Shown: one piece after another, positions 19,459 through 28,860 of the stretch
Position numbering within the stretch: position 1 is the stretch's first letter
How the letters are laid out: every line of letters begins with the position of its first letter
Source of the DNA: Bacteroides intestinalis
Lineage (GTDB): Bacteria > Bacteroidota > Bacteroidia > Bacteroidales > Bacteroidaceae
Length of the DNA stretch: 64,000 nt
NCBI RefSeq assembly: GCF_902364365.1
Contig: NZ_CABJDN010000004.1
Location: 1 to 64,000 of the forward strand
Direction: 5' to 3'
Position numbers and translations under genes: made by a program
Notes under the pieces: generated by a model
Seen by the model: only the letters and a program-made list of their open reading frames with translations
What the model was told of the DNA's origin: nothing
Database searches by the model: none

Positions 19459-19568
19459 ACATGGTCTATTCGGTATAAACAGACCATTTGTTTGAAGTAA
19501 ATAGACCGTCTGTTTAGGGTAAATAGACCATCTGTTTGAGGCAGGCAGATGATGTGTTTAAAGAAAGC
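19459..19568. repeat. 22-bp-period palindromic repeat array, guaB downstream
   Basis: Four 22-bp units begin at 19481, 19503, 19525 and 19547. The first three share the core AGACCATCTGTTT with small changes and are bridged by AAAT or AAAC so that AAAYAGACCATCTGTTT forms a palindrome with 7-bp arms; the fourth is more diverged. An inverted copy of the half word (ATGGTCTATT) precedes them at 19461-19470. There is no coding sense; an overlapping minus-strand ORF is a shadow. Confidence 0.8.
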
Positions 19569-19637
19569 TGTTGAAGGCAAACAATATAAAAGATGTTTCC
19601 CCGTTATTACATTGTTCTTTTTCAAAAGAAGATAGTT

Positions 19638-21179
19638 ATGATAAGAAGTGGATTGACAATAATTCTCCTTTGTCTGGGATGGACAGCTTTTGCTCAGCAA
19701 GATCCTGTGCTGATGCGTATTAACGGGAAAGATATTCTCCGTTCAGAGTTTGAATATATCTATAATAAGAATAATGCTCTTTCCGGTATAGAGCGGAAAA
19801 CATTGAACGAATATGTTGATCTATTTGTAAACTTTAAGTTGAAGGTTGCCGCAGCTGAGGCTATAGGATTGGATACTACCCGTGCTTTCCGTGAAGAACT
19901 GGAAGGTTATCGTCGTCAGTTGGCAAAGACTTATTTAACAGATGAAACCGTATCAGAACTTGCTGCGCGGCAGGTATATAACAAGATGAAAGCCAATCAG
20001 CGTGCGGGACAAGTACGGGTTAGTCATATCTTTAAATCCCTGCCCCAGACAGCTACCAGCCATTTACTCCGTACTACTGAAACCCGCATGGATTCTCTTT
20101 ATACTGCATTGCAGAACGGACAAGCGGATTTTGATGCTTGCGTACGTAACTTTTCTGACGAAAAGAAGTCTTTCTGGGTAAGTTGGCTACAGATGCCGGC
20201 TGAATTTGAAGATACGGTCTTTGAAATGAAACCGGGTGAAATATCCCGTCCTTTCTTCACTCCGCAGGGTATTCATATTGTCAAGGTGCTTGAACGGAAA
20301 GATATTTTGCCTTTCGAGGATGTGAAAGATGAAATTATCCGTCGCCAGACCCGTCGTCATGGAATGGATAAGGGAACAGAATCTTTGGTGGAGAAGTTGA
20401 AAAAAGAGTATCAATATACACCGGATAAAGCGGGAATGGATGAATTGCTGGCAAAAGGGCAGACTGAAAAGAGACTTTTTACTCTTGGTGGCAGAGAATA
20501 TACGGGGCAAATGTTTGCAAATTTTGCTATTGCTCATTCTCAGGGGATACAACGTCAGTTGAAAGGGTTTATCATGAAATCTGTGCTCGACTATGAATAC
20601 AATCGTTTGGAACAGAAGTATCCGGAGTTTCGTATGCTTATGCAAGAGTATCGTGATGGTATGTTGTTGTTTGAAATCAGTAACCGGGAAATATGGGAAC
20701 GCGTGCTTTCGGATGAGGTGGGAATGGCTGCTTACTTTGATAAGCATCGTTCAGATTACCATTGGAAAAATCCTCATTATAAGGGAATTGTGATACATTC
20801 TGCAACGAAACGAATAGGGAAACAAGTTCGTAAACTTTTAAAATCTTTGCCGGAAGAAGAGTGGCAGGATGCCATCCGGTTGACATTTAATGCCAAAAAA
20901 CAGCAAGTACAGGCCGAACAAGGATTATTTGCCCTTGGAGATAATATCTATGTGGATGACGAAATATTCAAAAAAAAGAAGGCTGAACCTATACCGTCAT
21001 TTCCTTTTACCACTTTCCTGGGTGAGAAAATAAAGGGTCCTGAGAGTTATCAGGAGGTGCGTGGACTGCTTGCCGGTGATTATCAGAATTACCTGGAGGA
21101 GCGTTGGGTAGCACGATTGCGGGCAGCTTCTAAGGTTGAAATAAACCAAGAGGTTTTAAAAACCGTTAATAAGCACTGA
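19638..21179 (+). CDS. Periplasmic peptidyl-prolyl isomerase (PpiC-type)
   Basis: Exported protein of 513 residues with a parvulin-type rotamase domain. The signal peptide ends at TAFAQ near residue 19. The parvulin signature is seen as VRVSHIF near residue 115 and ISRPFFTPQGIHIVKVLERK near 195. The C-terminal half contains a second, degenerate PPIase-like region. The frame is open from 19593, but ATG 19638 starts the signal peptide. It heads a run of three chaperone-type genes, followed by an OstA-like gene, which suggests a role in outer-membrane protein or LPS-transport protein folding, as for SurA. Confidence 0.88.
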   Translation: MIRSGLTIILLCLGWTAFAQQDPVLMRINGKDILRSEFEYIYNKNNALSGIERKTLNEYVDLFVNFKLKVAAAEAIGLDTTRAFREELEGYRRQLAKTYLTDETVSELAARQVYNKMKANQRAGQVRVSHIFKSLPQTATSHLLRTTETRMDSLYTALQNGQADFDACVRNFSDEKKSFWVSWLQMPAEFEDTVFEMKPGEISRPFFTPQGIHIVKVLERKDILPFEDVKDEIIRRQTRRHGMDKGTESLVEKLKKEYQYTPDKAGMDELLAKGQTEKRLFTLGGREYTGQMFANFAIAHSQGIQRQLKGFIMKSVLDYEYNRLEQKYPEFRMLMQEYRDGMLLFEISNREIWERVLSDEVGMAAYFDKHRSDYHWKNPHYKGIVIHSATKRIGKQVRKLLKSLPEEEWQDAIRLTFNAKKQQVQAEQGLFALGDNIYVDDEIFKKKKAEPIPSFPFTTFLGEKIKGPESYQEVRGLLAGDYQNYLEERWVARLRAASKVEINQEVLKTVNKH

Positions 21180-21236
21180 TGCAACCGATTAAACCGCTAT
21201 CTTCGTAACTTGAAATAAAGTAAATATCAATCGGTA

Positions 21237-22079
21237 ATGCGAATAATCTTTCTGGGAATCCTATCCATCCTTTTCTGTGTGGCTTGTAGCGAGCAGCACG
21301 ACCATAAAGGTAAGACGCCATTGGTGGAGCTGGACGGCAATTTCCTTTACCAGGAAGATTTGCAATCTGCACTTCCGGCAAGATTGTCGAAAGATGATAG
21401 TTTGCTGTTTGCTGAACATTATATCCGCAACTGGGTGGAAGATATCTTGCTGTACGAGAAAGCTCAAAGCAATATCCCTGATAATGGGGAAATAGAAAAA
21501 TTAGTGGAGAACTATCGCAAGGCATTGATTATGCACACTTATCAACAAGCGTTGATTCATCAAAGGCTCTCGAATGAGATATCAGAAGGGGAGTTGACGG
21601 ATTATTATGAAAAGAATAAAGAACTATTCAGATTGGAACGCCCGCTTATGCAAGGGTTGTTCATTAAAGTACCCCTCACTGCACCGGAACTAAACAAAGT
21701 ACGTCGTTGGTATAAGACTCCTACGCAAGATGCAGTGGAGCATTTGGAGAAGTATAGTTTGCAGAATGCTGTAAAGTATGAATACTTTTATGACAAATGG
21801 GTACCGATGGCGGATGTGTTAGATCTGATACCGCTGAAAGTTCCGGAGGTAGAGGATTATGTGAATAAGAACCGTCATATTGAACTGAAAGATACGGCGT
21901 TTCATTATTTTCTGAATGTGAGCGATTTCCGCACGGTGGGCCAACAGGAACCATATGAGTTTGCCCGTCCTAAAGTAAAAGATATGGTGTTGAATCTGAA
22001 ACAAGTAGAATTTATGAGAGCTGTGAAGGATGACTTGTATCAGCAGGCAGTGAAAAGAGATAAGATTAAATATAATTAG
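21237..22079 (+). CDS. PpiC/SurA-like lipoprotein
   Basis: Lipoprotein of 280 residues: the signal peptide ends in CVAC with the lipid-anchored cysteine at residue 17. The rest is helical and resembles the SurA N-terminal chaperone domain (patterns such as ENYRKALIMHTYQQALI and EGELTDYYEKNKELF), without a clear catalytic rotamase domain. It lies between two PPIase genes, 57 bases after the first and 14 before the next. It is probably an accessory chaperone of the same pathway. The family assignment is by pattern only. Confidence 0.75.
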   Translation: MRIIFLGILSILFCVACSEQHDHKGKTPLVELDGNFLYQEDLQSALPARLSKDDSLLFAEHYIRNWVEDILLYEKAQSNIPDNGEIEKLVENYRKALIMHTYQQALIHQRLSNEISEGELTDYYEKNKELFRLERPLMQGLFIKVPLTAPELNKVRRWYKTPTQDAVEHLEKYSLQNAVKYEYFYDKWVPMADVLDLIPLKVPEVEDYVNKNRHIELKDTAFHYFLNVSDFRTVGQQEPYEFARPKVKDMVLNLKQVEFMRAVKDDLYQQAVKRDKIKYN

Positions 22080-22093
22080 TTTAGATACACAGA

Positions 22094-23458
22094 ATGAAGA
22101 ATTTTATGAACTTTAAGTTTGTAGTTTTATGTGCCTTGGCGCTGATGACCGGTTCTGCCGTTTACGGACAAGACAACGTGATTGACGAGGTAGTTTGGGT
22201 AGTGGGCGACGAGGCTATATTGAAGTCTGAAGTGGAAGAAGCACGTATGAGTGCTGCTTACGAAGGACGCAAGTTTGACGGCGATCCTTACTGCGTGATT
22301 CCGGAAGAAATAGCTGTACAGAAGTTGTTTTTGCATCAGGCTGCTCTCGATAGTATCGAAGTACCTGAAAGTGAAGTTATCCAGCGTGTGGACTATATGA
22401 CGAATATGTATATCGCCAATATCGGTTCGCGTGAAAAAATGGAAGAATACTTCAATAAGACATCCAGTCAGATTCGTGAGACTTTACGTGAAAATGCACG
22501 CGAAGGTCTGAAGGTGCAGAAAATGCAGCAGAAACTGGTGGGCGAGATTAAGATTACTCCGGCAGAAGTACGTCGTTACTTCAAAGACCTGCCGCAGGAT
22601 AGTATCCCTTATATCCCTACCCAGGTAGAGGTGCAGATCATCACACAGCAACCAAAGATTCCTTTGGATGAGATTGAAGATGTAAAAAGAAAACTGCGTG
22701 AATATACCGAGCGTGTGAATAAGGGGGAAAGTTTCTCTATGTTGGCACGTTTGTATTCTGACGACCGTGGTACGGCTATCAATGGTGGTGAAATGCCATT
22801 TACAGGGCGTGGATACTTGGACCCCGCATTTGCAAATGTGGCTTTTAACTTGCAAGACCCTAATAAGGTTTCTAAGATTGTAGAATCTGAGTATGGTTTC
22901 CACATTATCCAGTTGATGGAAAAACGTGGTGACCGAATCAAGGTGCGTCATATCTTGCTGAAGCCTCATGTACCGGAAGAAGCGTTGATGGCAGGTACTG
23001 CCCGTCTGGATTCTATTGCAGATGACATCCGTAATGGTAAGTTCTCTTTTGAGGAAGCTGCTTCTGTACTTTCGCAGGATAAAGATACACGCAACAACCA
23101 CGGTTTGTTGCCTAATCCTAACAATAATACTTCCAAGTTTGAGATGCAGGAACTTCCGCCTGAGATTGCCAAAGTGGTAGATAATATGAAAGTAGGAGAA
23201 ATCTCCACAGCATTTACTATGATTCCGCAAAAGACCGGTAAAGAAGAGTGTGTGATCGTGAAACTGAAAAGCCGCATCAACGGCCACAAAGCTACAATTT
23301 CAGAAGACTATCAGAATCTGAAAGAAATCGTTTTGGAAAAACGCCGTGATGAAATGCTGGATAAGTGGATTCGTGAAAAGCAGAAGCATACGTACGTACG
23401 TATCAACGATAACTGGAAGAACTGTACATTCAAGTATCCGGGTTGGGTTAAAGACTGA
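22094..23458 (+). CDS. SurA-like periplasmic chaperone/isomerase
   Basis: SurA-type chaperone of 454 residues. The signal peptide ends near VYGQ (about residue 25). The SurA N-terminal region DNVIDEVVWVVGDEAILKSE is close to the family pattern. Two parvulin domains follow: the first contains GGEMPFTGRGYLDPAFANVA and SEYGFHIIQLMEKRGDRI, the second begins with KVRHILLKP near residue 285. It follows the lipoprotein gene by 14 bases. SurA homologues help outer-membrane proteins fold. Confidence 0.92.
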   Translation: MKNFMNFKFVVLCALALMTGSAVYGQDNVIDEVVWVVGDEAILKSEVEEARMSAAYEGRKFDGDPYCVIPEEIAVQKLFLHQAALDSIEVPESEVIQRVDYMTNMYIANIGSREKMEEYFNKTSSQIRETLRENAREGLKVQKMQQKLVGEIKITPAEVRRYFKDLPQDSIPYIPTQVEVQIITQQPKIPLDEIEDVKRKLREYTERVNKGESFSMLARLYSDDRGTAINGGEMPFTGRGYLDPAFANVAFNLQDPNKVSKIVESEYGFHIIQLMEKRGDRIKVRHILLKPHVPEEALMAGTARLDSIADDIRNGKFSFEEAASVLSQDKDTRNNHGLLPNPNNNTSKFEMQELPPEIAKVVDNMKVGEISTAFTMIPQKTGKEECVIVKLKSRINGHKATISEDYQNLKEIVLEKRRDEMLDKWIREKQKHTYVRINDNWKNCTFKYPGWVKD

Positions 23459-23486
23459 TTCCGGATGATACATTGATTCTTTTTGT

Positions 23487-25148
23487 ATGCAGAAAAATAA
23501 TACAAGAACTAATTTTCTGAACAGGCATAGATTCCTTCTCGCAGGCCTTCTATGCCTGTTTGGTGTCTGTTTACTGAGCGCTCAGGATAAGAAAAAAGAA
23601 CCGGAAAAGAAGAAAACCCGGGTCGATTTGCTTTATGCTGAAGAGGCACAGGCGGACAAAGTGTTACATCCGGATATCCAGATACTGATCCGGTCGGTGA
23701 AGTTGCGTCACGACAGCATGTATATGTATTGTGACAGTGCGTTGATTTACGAAAAGACAAATTCGGTAGAAGCGTTTGGTAATGTTCGTATGGAGCAAGG
23801 GGATACGCTTTTTATCTATGGAGATTATCTGTATTATGACGGTATGGCACAGTTGGCCATGATTCGTGAAAATGTCCGTATGATCAATCGAAATACTACT
23901 TTGACAACTGATAGTTTGAACTACGACCGTTTGTATAATCTGGGTTACTACTTTGAGGGCGGTACATTGACTGATGAAGAGAATGTACTGACGTCTGAGT
24001 GGGGGGAATATAGTCCGGCAACGAAAATTTCTGTATTCAATCATGATGTGAAGTTGGTGAATCCGAAATTCATATTGACTTCGGATACCTTGAAATATAG
24101 CACTGCAACTAAGATAGCCACGATTCTGGGGCCTTCGGATATCGTGAGTGACAATAACCATATCTACTCTGAACGAGGATTTTATAATACTACTACTGAA
24201 CAAGCTGAACTTCTGGATCGCTCCGTGTTAACTAACGAAGGTAAGAAGTTGACAGGTGACAGCATTTTCTACGATCGTGTATTAGGATATGGCGAAGCAT
24301 TTGAGAATGTGCAGATGAATGATACTATCAACAAAAACATGTTGACAGGTAACTATTGTTTCTATAATGAAATAACGGGAAGCGCTCTTGCTACTCAGCG
24401 TGCTGTCGCCATTGATTATTCACAAGGTGACAGTTTGTTTATGCATGGTGATACGTTGCGGTTGATTACTTATAATATAAATACGGATTCCATGTATCGT
24501 GAAATGCGTGTTTATCATAAAGTCCGTGCTTACCGTACCGATGTACAGGCTGTATGCGATTCTTTGGTTTATAATTCAAAAGATTCTTGCATGACGATGT
24601 ATACTGATCCTATTTTGTGGCACGGTTCGCAACAGATATTAGGTGAGGAGATCAAGGCATATATGAATGACAGTACTATAGACTGGGTACATATTATTAA
24701 CCAGGCTTTTACCATAGAACAGAAAGACTCTATCCATTATAATCAGGTATCGGGTAAAGAGATGAAAGGCTTCTTTGTAGCAGGAGACATGCGTCAGGCT
24801 GACGTGAACGGCAATGTGCTGGTTATCTTTTATCCGGTGGAAGAAAAAGATAGTAGCCTGATAGGATTGAATTATGCCGAAGGTAGCTTCTTGCGTATGT
24901 TGCTGAAAGATAGACGTATGGAGAAAGGGTCTTTTATTGGTAAAGCTAACGGTACGATGTATCCGATGGATCAGATTCCTGCGGAGAAATACAAATTGCC
25001 TACCTTTGCTTGGTTCGATTATATTCGTCCGCGAAATAAGGAAGATATATTTGAATGGAGAGGAAAGAAGGCTGGTCAGCAATTGCAGAAATCAGACCGG
25101 AAACCTTTAACTTCACCAAGGAATATGAATATTAAACGAAATAAATAA
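23487..25148 (+). CDS. OstA/LptA-like outer-membrane biogenesis protein
   Basis: Exported protein of 553 residues with an OstA-like N-terminal domain, the beta-jellyroll fold used by LptA/LptD to carry LPS through the periplasm. Short strand repeats such as FGNVRMEQGDTLFIYGDYLYY, AMIRENVRM and GDSIFYDRVLGYGEAFENVQ are the typical OstA repeat with alternating hydrophobic residues. The N-terminal signal lies near residues 14-31, followed by a lysine-rich stretch. The tail is basic. It is 28 bases downstream of the surA-like gene and 5 bases upstream of a small membrane protein. A role in LPS transport is inferred from the fold. Confidence 0.82.
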   Translation: MQKNNTRTNFLNRHRFLLAGLLCLFGVCLLSAQDKKKEPEKKKTRVDLLYAEEAQADKVLHPDIQILIRSVKLRHDSMYMYCDSALIYEKTNSVEAFGNVRMEQGDTLFIYGDYLYYDGMAQLAMIRENVRMINRNTTLTTDSLNYDRLYNLGYYFEGGTLTDEENVLTSEWGEYSPATKISVFNHDVKLVNPKFILTSDTLKYSTATKIATILGPSDIVSDNNHIYSERGFYNTTTEQAELLDRSVLTNEGKKLTGDSIFYDRVLGYGEAFENVQMNDTINKNMLTGNYCFYNEITGSALATQRAVAIDYSQGDSLFMHGDTLRLITYNINTDSMYREMRVYHKVRAYRTDVQAVCDSLVYNSKDSCMTMYTDPILWHGSQQILGEEIKAYMNDSTIDWVHIINQAFTIEQKDSIHYNQVSGKEMKGFFVAGDMRQADVNGNVLVIFYPVEEKDSSLIGLNYAEGSFLRMLLKDRRMEKGSFIGKANGTMYPMDQIPAEKYKLPTFAWFDYIRPRNKEDIFEWRGKKAGQQLQKSDRKPLTSPRNMNIKRNK

Positions 25149-25153
25149 ACGCT

Positions 25154-25444
25154 ATGGGAATGTTCACTATGAGAAAGCCGCGCGGCTTTAACCATCCATA
25201 CATATATGTGGATGAGCGGAAAGAGAAGTTGGCGAAAATGGAAGAGAGCGCCAAGCGTGATTTGGGGATGTTACCTGAAAAAGAGCTCTCACCGGAAGAT
25301 ATCCGGGGGAAGTTTGTAGAAGGAACTACTCACTTGAAGCGACGCAAGGAAAGCGGGCGTAAACCGGTACATCTGGGGGTGATATTGGTTATTATAGCCT
25401 TGCTGATATACTTGTGGTATGCAATAAGTACCGGAGTCATTTAA
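25154..25444 (+). CDS. Small single-pass membrane protein, unknown function
   Basis: Protein of 96 residues that I do not recognise by function. The first 75 residues are soluble and charged (KPRGFNHPYIYVDERKEKL), and a membrane helix occupies about residues 73-91 (VILVIIALLIYLWYA), leaving a very short tail. It lies 5 bases after the OstA-like gene and upstream of mutL, so it is likely translated from the envelope-biogenesis transcript. The tail-anchor-like arrangement suggests an inner-membrane partner of that pathway, but this is only inference. Confidence 0.75.
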   Translation: MGMFTMRKPRGFNHPYIYVDERKEKLAKMEESAKRDLGMLPEKELSPEDIRGKFVEGTTHLKRRKESGRKPVHLGVILVIIALLIYLWYAISTGVI

Positions 25445-25445
25445 T

Positions 25446-25534
25446 TTAATTACGAATTACAATGTGGCATCATGTAATCTGTTGTTATTCGTTATTTGTA
25501 ATTTGTAATTCATAATTCATAATTTGTAATTATA
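25446..25534. repeat. 7-bp-period AT-rich repeat abutting the mutL start
   Basis: A strict run of heptads ATTTGTA, ATTTGTA, ATTCATA, ATTCATA, ATTTGTA covers 25494-25528, and a shorter inverse part (AATTACGAATTAC) is at 25449-25461. The two can pair partly. The array ends at the mutL start codon and occupies the place of a ribosome-binding site. Confidence 0.7.
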
Positions 25535-27466
25535 ATGAGCGACATTATTCATTTGCTGCCCGATTCGGTTGCCAACCAGATTGCTGCCGGAGAGGTGATT
25601 CAGCGTCCGGCATCTGTGATAAAGGAATTGGTAGAAAATGCGATTGATGCCGAAGCACAAGAAATACATGTATTAGTAACGGATGCAGGAAAAACCTGTA
25701 TTCAGGTGATTGATGATGGAAAAGGTATGTCCGAAACGGATGCACGCCTTGCCTTTGAACGCCATGCCACTTCTAAGATAAAAGAAGCAGCCGATTTGTT
25801 TGCTTTGCGTACGATGGGATTTCGTGGCGAGGCATTGGCCTCTGTTGCTGCGGTAGCAGAAGTAGAATTGAAAACCCGTACGGCAAATGAAGAGCTGGGT
25901 ACACGGATTGTGATAGCCGGTTCTAAAGTAGAAAGCCAGGAAGCGGTATCCTGCCCTAAGGGAAGTAACTTCTCCATTAAAAACTTATTCTTTAATATTC
26001 CTGCTCGTCGTAAATTCCTGAAAGCGAATTCTACGGAACTTAGCAATATCCTTACCGAATTTGAACGCATCGCTTTGGTACATCCCGAAGTGGCTTTCTA
26101 TTTATATAGCAATGACACCGAACTGTTTAATCTGCCGGCTATGCCGCTTCGGCAGCGTATTCTTGCTGTGTTTGGCAAAAAACTGAACCAGTATTTGTTA
26201 TCGGTGGATGTGGATACCACCATGGTGAAGGTATCGGGTTTTGTAGCCAAACCGGAGACGGCACGAAAAAAAGGTGCTCATCAGTACTTCTTTGTGAATG
26301 GCCGTTATATGCGTCATCCATATTTCCATAAAGCAGTGATGGATGCTTATGAGCAGCTGATTCCGGCTGGTGAGCAGATTTCTTACTTTATTTATTTTGA
26401 GGTAGATCCGGCAAATATAGATGTGAATATACATCCCACAAAGACGGAAATCAAATTTGAAAATGAACAAGCGATTTGGCAGATACTTTCTGCGTCTGTT
26501 AAAGAATCATTGGGCAAATTTAATGCTGTACCATCTATCGATTTTGACACCGAAGGTATGCCTGATATTCCGGCATTCGACCATACACGCCCGATAGAAC
26601 CGCCGAAAGTACATTATAATTCAGACTTTAATCCGTTTAAAACATCTTCCTCCTCTTCTTATAGCGGTGGTGGCAACTATTCCCGTCCGAAAGTAGATTG
26701 GGAAGGATTGTACGATGGGCTGGAAAAAGCCAGTAAAATGAATGCTCCGATGGAAGAAGAACCCTTTGTAGATGAAACAGATTGGGCTTCTGCGCCGGTA
26801 TCGACTGATATGTCTGAAGAACGTACACCATATATACCGGAAACGCAGGCTTCTTCTTCCTTATCTGCACCGTTGTATGCTAATGAGCCGGCAGTGGAAA
26901 AGGGAGCGCAGCATTTTCAATTCAAGGGACGTTTTATTCTGACTTCGGTGAAGTCCGGCTTGATGTTGATAGACCAACACCGGGCACATATCCGGGTATT
27001 GTTTGAACGCTACATGAATCAGATTAGTCAGAAGCAGGGAGTATCTCAGGGTGTACTTTTTCCGGAAATCGTACAGTTACCGGCTTCGGAAGCTGCTGTG
27101 TTGGAAAGCATTATGGAAGATTTTTCGGCAGTTGGCTTTGAATTAACCCCGTTGGGCGGTGGCAGTTATGCTATCAATGGTATTCCGTCTGGCATTGAGG
27201 GACTGAATCCTGTAGAACTGGTACGTAATATGGTACATACTGCCATGGAAAAAGGAAGTGATGTAAAAGAAGAAGTGCAAACCATGTTGGCTTTAACGCT
27301 GGCAAAGGCGGCGGCAATCGTTTATGGACAAGTGCTGAGCAATGAAGAAATGGTAAACTTGGTAGATAGTTTGTTTGCTTGCCCTACTCCAAACTACACG
27401 CCGGATGGACGTACTGTATTGTCAACTATAAAAGAAGAGGATATTGAGAAATTATTCTCGCGATAA
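25535..27466 (+). CDS. mutL: DNA mismatch repair protein MutL
   Basis: MutL, 643 residues, the matchmaker of mismatch repair. The N-terminal GHKL ATPase has [26 protein letters not shown] and RHATSKI motifs, and [12 protein letters not shown] is present. A linker of about 110 residues that is low in conservation (380-450) leads to the C-terminal dimerisation domain. The metal-binding endonuclease motif, usually DQHAxxExxxxE, reads [12 protein letters not shown] here, with the first glutamate replaced by Ile, and the ACR motif has no cysteine. Whether it still nicks DNA is open. Confidence 0.96.
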   Translation: MSDIIHLLPDSVANQIAAGEVIQRPASVIKELVENAIDAEAQEIHVLVTDAGKTCIQVIDDGKGMSETDARLAFERHATSKIKEAADLFALRTMGFRGEALASVAAVAEVELKTRTANEELGTRIVIAGSKVESQEAVSCPKGSNFSIKNLFFNIPARRKFLKANSTELSNILTEFERIALVHPEVAFYLYSNDTELFNLPAMPLRQRILAVFGKKLNQYLLSVDVDTTMVKVSGFVAKPETARKKGAHQYFFVNGRYMRHPYFHKAVMDAYEQLIPAGEQISYFIYFEVDPANIDVNIHPTKTEIKFENEQAIWQILSASVKESLGKFNAVPSIDFDTEGMPDIPAFDHTRPIEPPKVHYNSDFNPFKTSSSSSYSGGGNYSRPKVDWEGLYDGLEKASKMNAPMEEEPFVDETDWASAPVSTDMSEERTPYIPETQASSSLSAPLYANEPAVEKGAQHFQFKGRFILTSVKSGLMLIDQHRAHIRVLFERYMNQISQKQGVSQGVLFPEIVQLPASEAAVLESIMEDFSAVGFELTPLGGGSYAINGIPSGIEGLNPVELVRNMVHTAMEKGSDVKEEVQTMLALTLAKAAAIVYGQVLSNEEMVNLVDSLFACPTPNYTPDGRTVLSTIKEEDIEKLFSR

Positions 27467-27579
27467 AGATTAAAGGTAATAACAAAAAATAATCTCTTTC
27501 AAAAACCTTTTAGTGGGGATGGTGTTATTTAGTCAGTTATAATAATGAATTTAAATTAACCACTTAACTATTTAGGTAT

Positions 27580-28773
27580 ATGAAAAAGATTCTAATGTTG
27601 CTGGCTTTGGCCGGCCTGACTTCTGCCGCCTGGGCGCAGAACAGTACAAGTGAAGTTGTAGAGTATGAAGTAATCCAGGTACAGGATAAGTATCAGGTGA
27701 TAACGAATCCTTTCTGGAGCAATTGGTTCTTCTCTATTGGCGGTGGTGCCGAAGCTACATTTGGTGACAATGATTCAGCCGGAAGTTTTGGCAAACGTAT
27801 TAGTCCGACGCTGAATGTTTCCGTCGGTAAATGGTTTACCCCTGGTTTAGGATTGCGTTTGCAATATAGCGGTCTTCAAGCGAGAGGTTTTACATATGAT
27901 GCAGGGGCAGATTATGTAAAAGGTACTCAAATGAAAGACGGTTATTATAAACAGCGTTTTGATTATATGAACCTCCATGCTGATGTGATGTTCAATCTGA
28001 ATGCGCTTTTCGGTGGTTACAATCAGCATCGTGTTTATGAAATTATTCCTTATGTCGGTGCCGGTTTTACCCACAACTATTCAAAACCTCATCGCGAAGC
28101 ATTGTCTGTGAATGCAGGTATCATTAATAAATTCCGTATTTCGAATGCGTTCGATATTAATCTGGAATTAAGTGCAATGGGCGTTGAAGATAAATTCGAT
28201 GGTGAAGTTGGTGGCGATCATGGATATGATGGCGTACTGAGTGCTACAGTCGGTTTGACTTACCGTTTCCCTGCCCGTGGTTTCCGTCGTCCGATGCCGC
28301 AGTTGATTTCTCAAATCGAGTTGGCTGCTATGCAAGATAAGTTGGCCGCAATGGGTGCACAGAATGCACAGTTGAAGAATGCTTTGATACAGGCTCAAAA
28401 CCAACCGGTAGCCGAAGTTACAGAAACAGAAGTCATTGTTCCGGATCCGGATATCGCACCGCGTACTGTATTCTTCACAATCGGTTCTGCTGAACTGTCT
28501 CCGCGTGAAATCATGAACCTGTCTTATCTGGCAGAACAGATGAAGCAGTTCCCGAATGCAACTTACATCGTGAATGGTTATGCAGACTCTGCAACCGGTA
28601 CTCCGGCATTCAATAAAGAATTGAGCTTGAAACGTGCACAAGCTGTTAAAGATGCACTGGTTAAGAATTACGGTATTGCTGCCGACCGCTTGAATATTGA
28701 AGCCGGTGGTGGTGTAGACAAATTTGGTCAGCCAATTCTGAACCGTGTGGTATTAGTAAAATCTGCCAATTAA
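27580..28773 (+). CDS. OmpA-family outer-membrane porin
   Basis: Outer-membrane protein of 397 residues. A signal peptide ends at AAWAQ (residue 20). The N-terminal part to about 245 is a beta-barrel with alternating strands (for example FFSIGGGAEATFGD and LNVSVGKWFTPGLGLRLQYSG). A short coiled coil (LAAMQDKLAAMGAQNAQLK) links to the C-terminal OmpA domain, which has the peptidoglycan-binding pattern NGYADSATGT and LSLKRAQAVKDALV. It is one of the major porin-like proteins of Bacteroides outer membranes. Monocistronic, with a terminator shared with trpS. Confidence 0.92.
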   Translation: MKKILMLLALAGLTSAAWAQNSTSEVVEYEVIQVQDKYQVITNPFWSNWFFSIGGGAEATFGDNDSAGSFGKRISPTLNVSVGKWFTPGLGLRLQYSGLQARGFTYDAGADYVKGTQMKDGYYKQRFDYMNLHADVMFNLNALFGGYNQHRVYEIIPYVGAGFTHNYSKPHREALSVNAGIINKFRISNAFDINLELSAMGVEDKFDGEVGGDHGYDGVLSATVGLTYRFPARGFRRPMPQLISQIELAAMQDKLAAMGAQNAQLKNALIQAQNQPVAEVTETEVIVPDPDIAPRTVFFTIGSAELSPREIMNLSYLAEQMKQFPNATYIVNGYADSATGTPAFNKELSLKRAQAVKDALVKNYGIAADRLNIEAGGGVDKFGQPILNRVVLVKSAN

Positions 28774-28792
28774 TAGTTCTTTCATAAGCAAG

Positions 28793-28837
28793 GAAACGCC
28801 CTGCCTTCTCGTTAATCTACGGGAGACAGGGCGTTTC
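28793..28837. terminator. Bidirectional terminator, OmpA / trpS
   Basis: GAAACGCCCTG (28793-28803) and CAGGGCGTTTC (28827-28837) pair perfectly, with TCTC/GAGA pairing inside. It lies between convergent genes. Confidence 0.85.
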
Positions 28838-28860
28838 TCTATTTGATAATAGTGCGGAAA

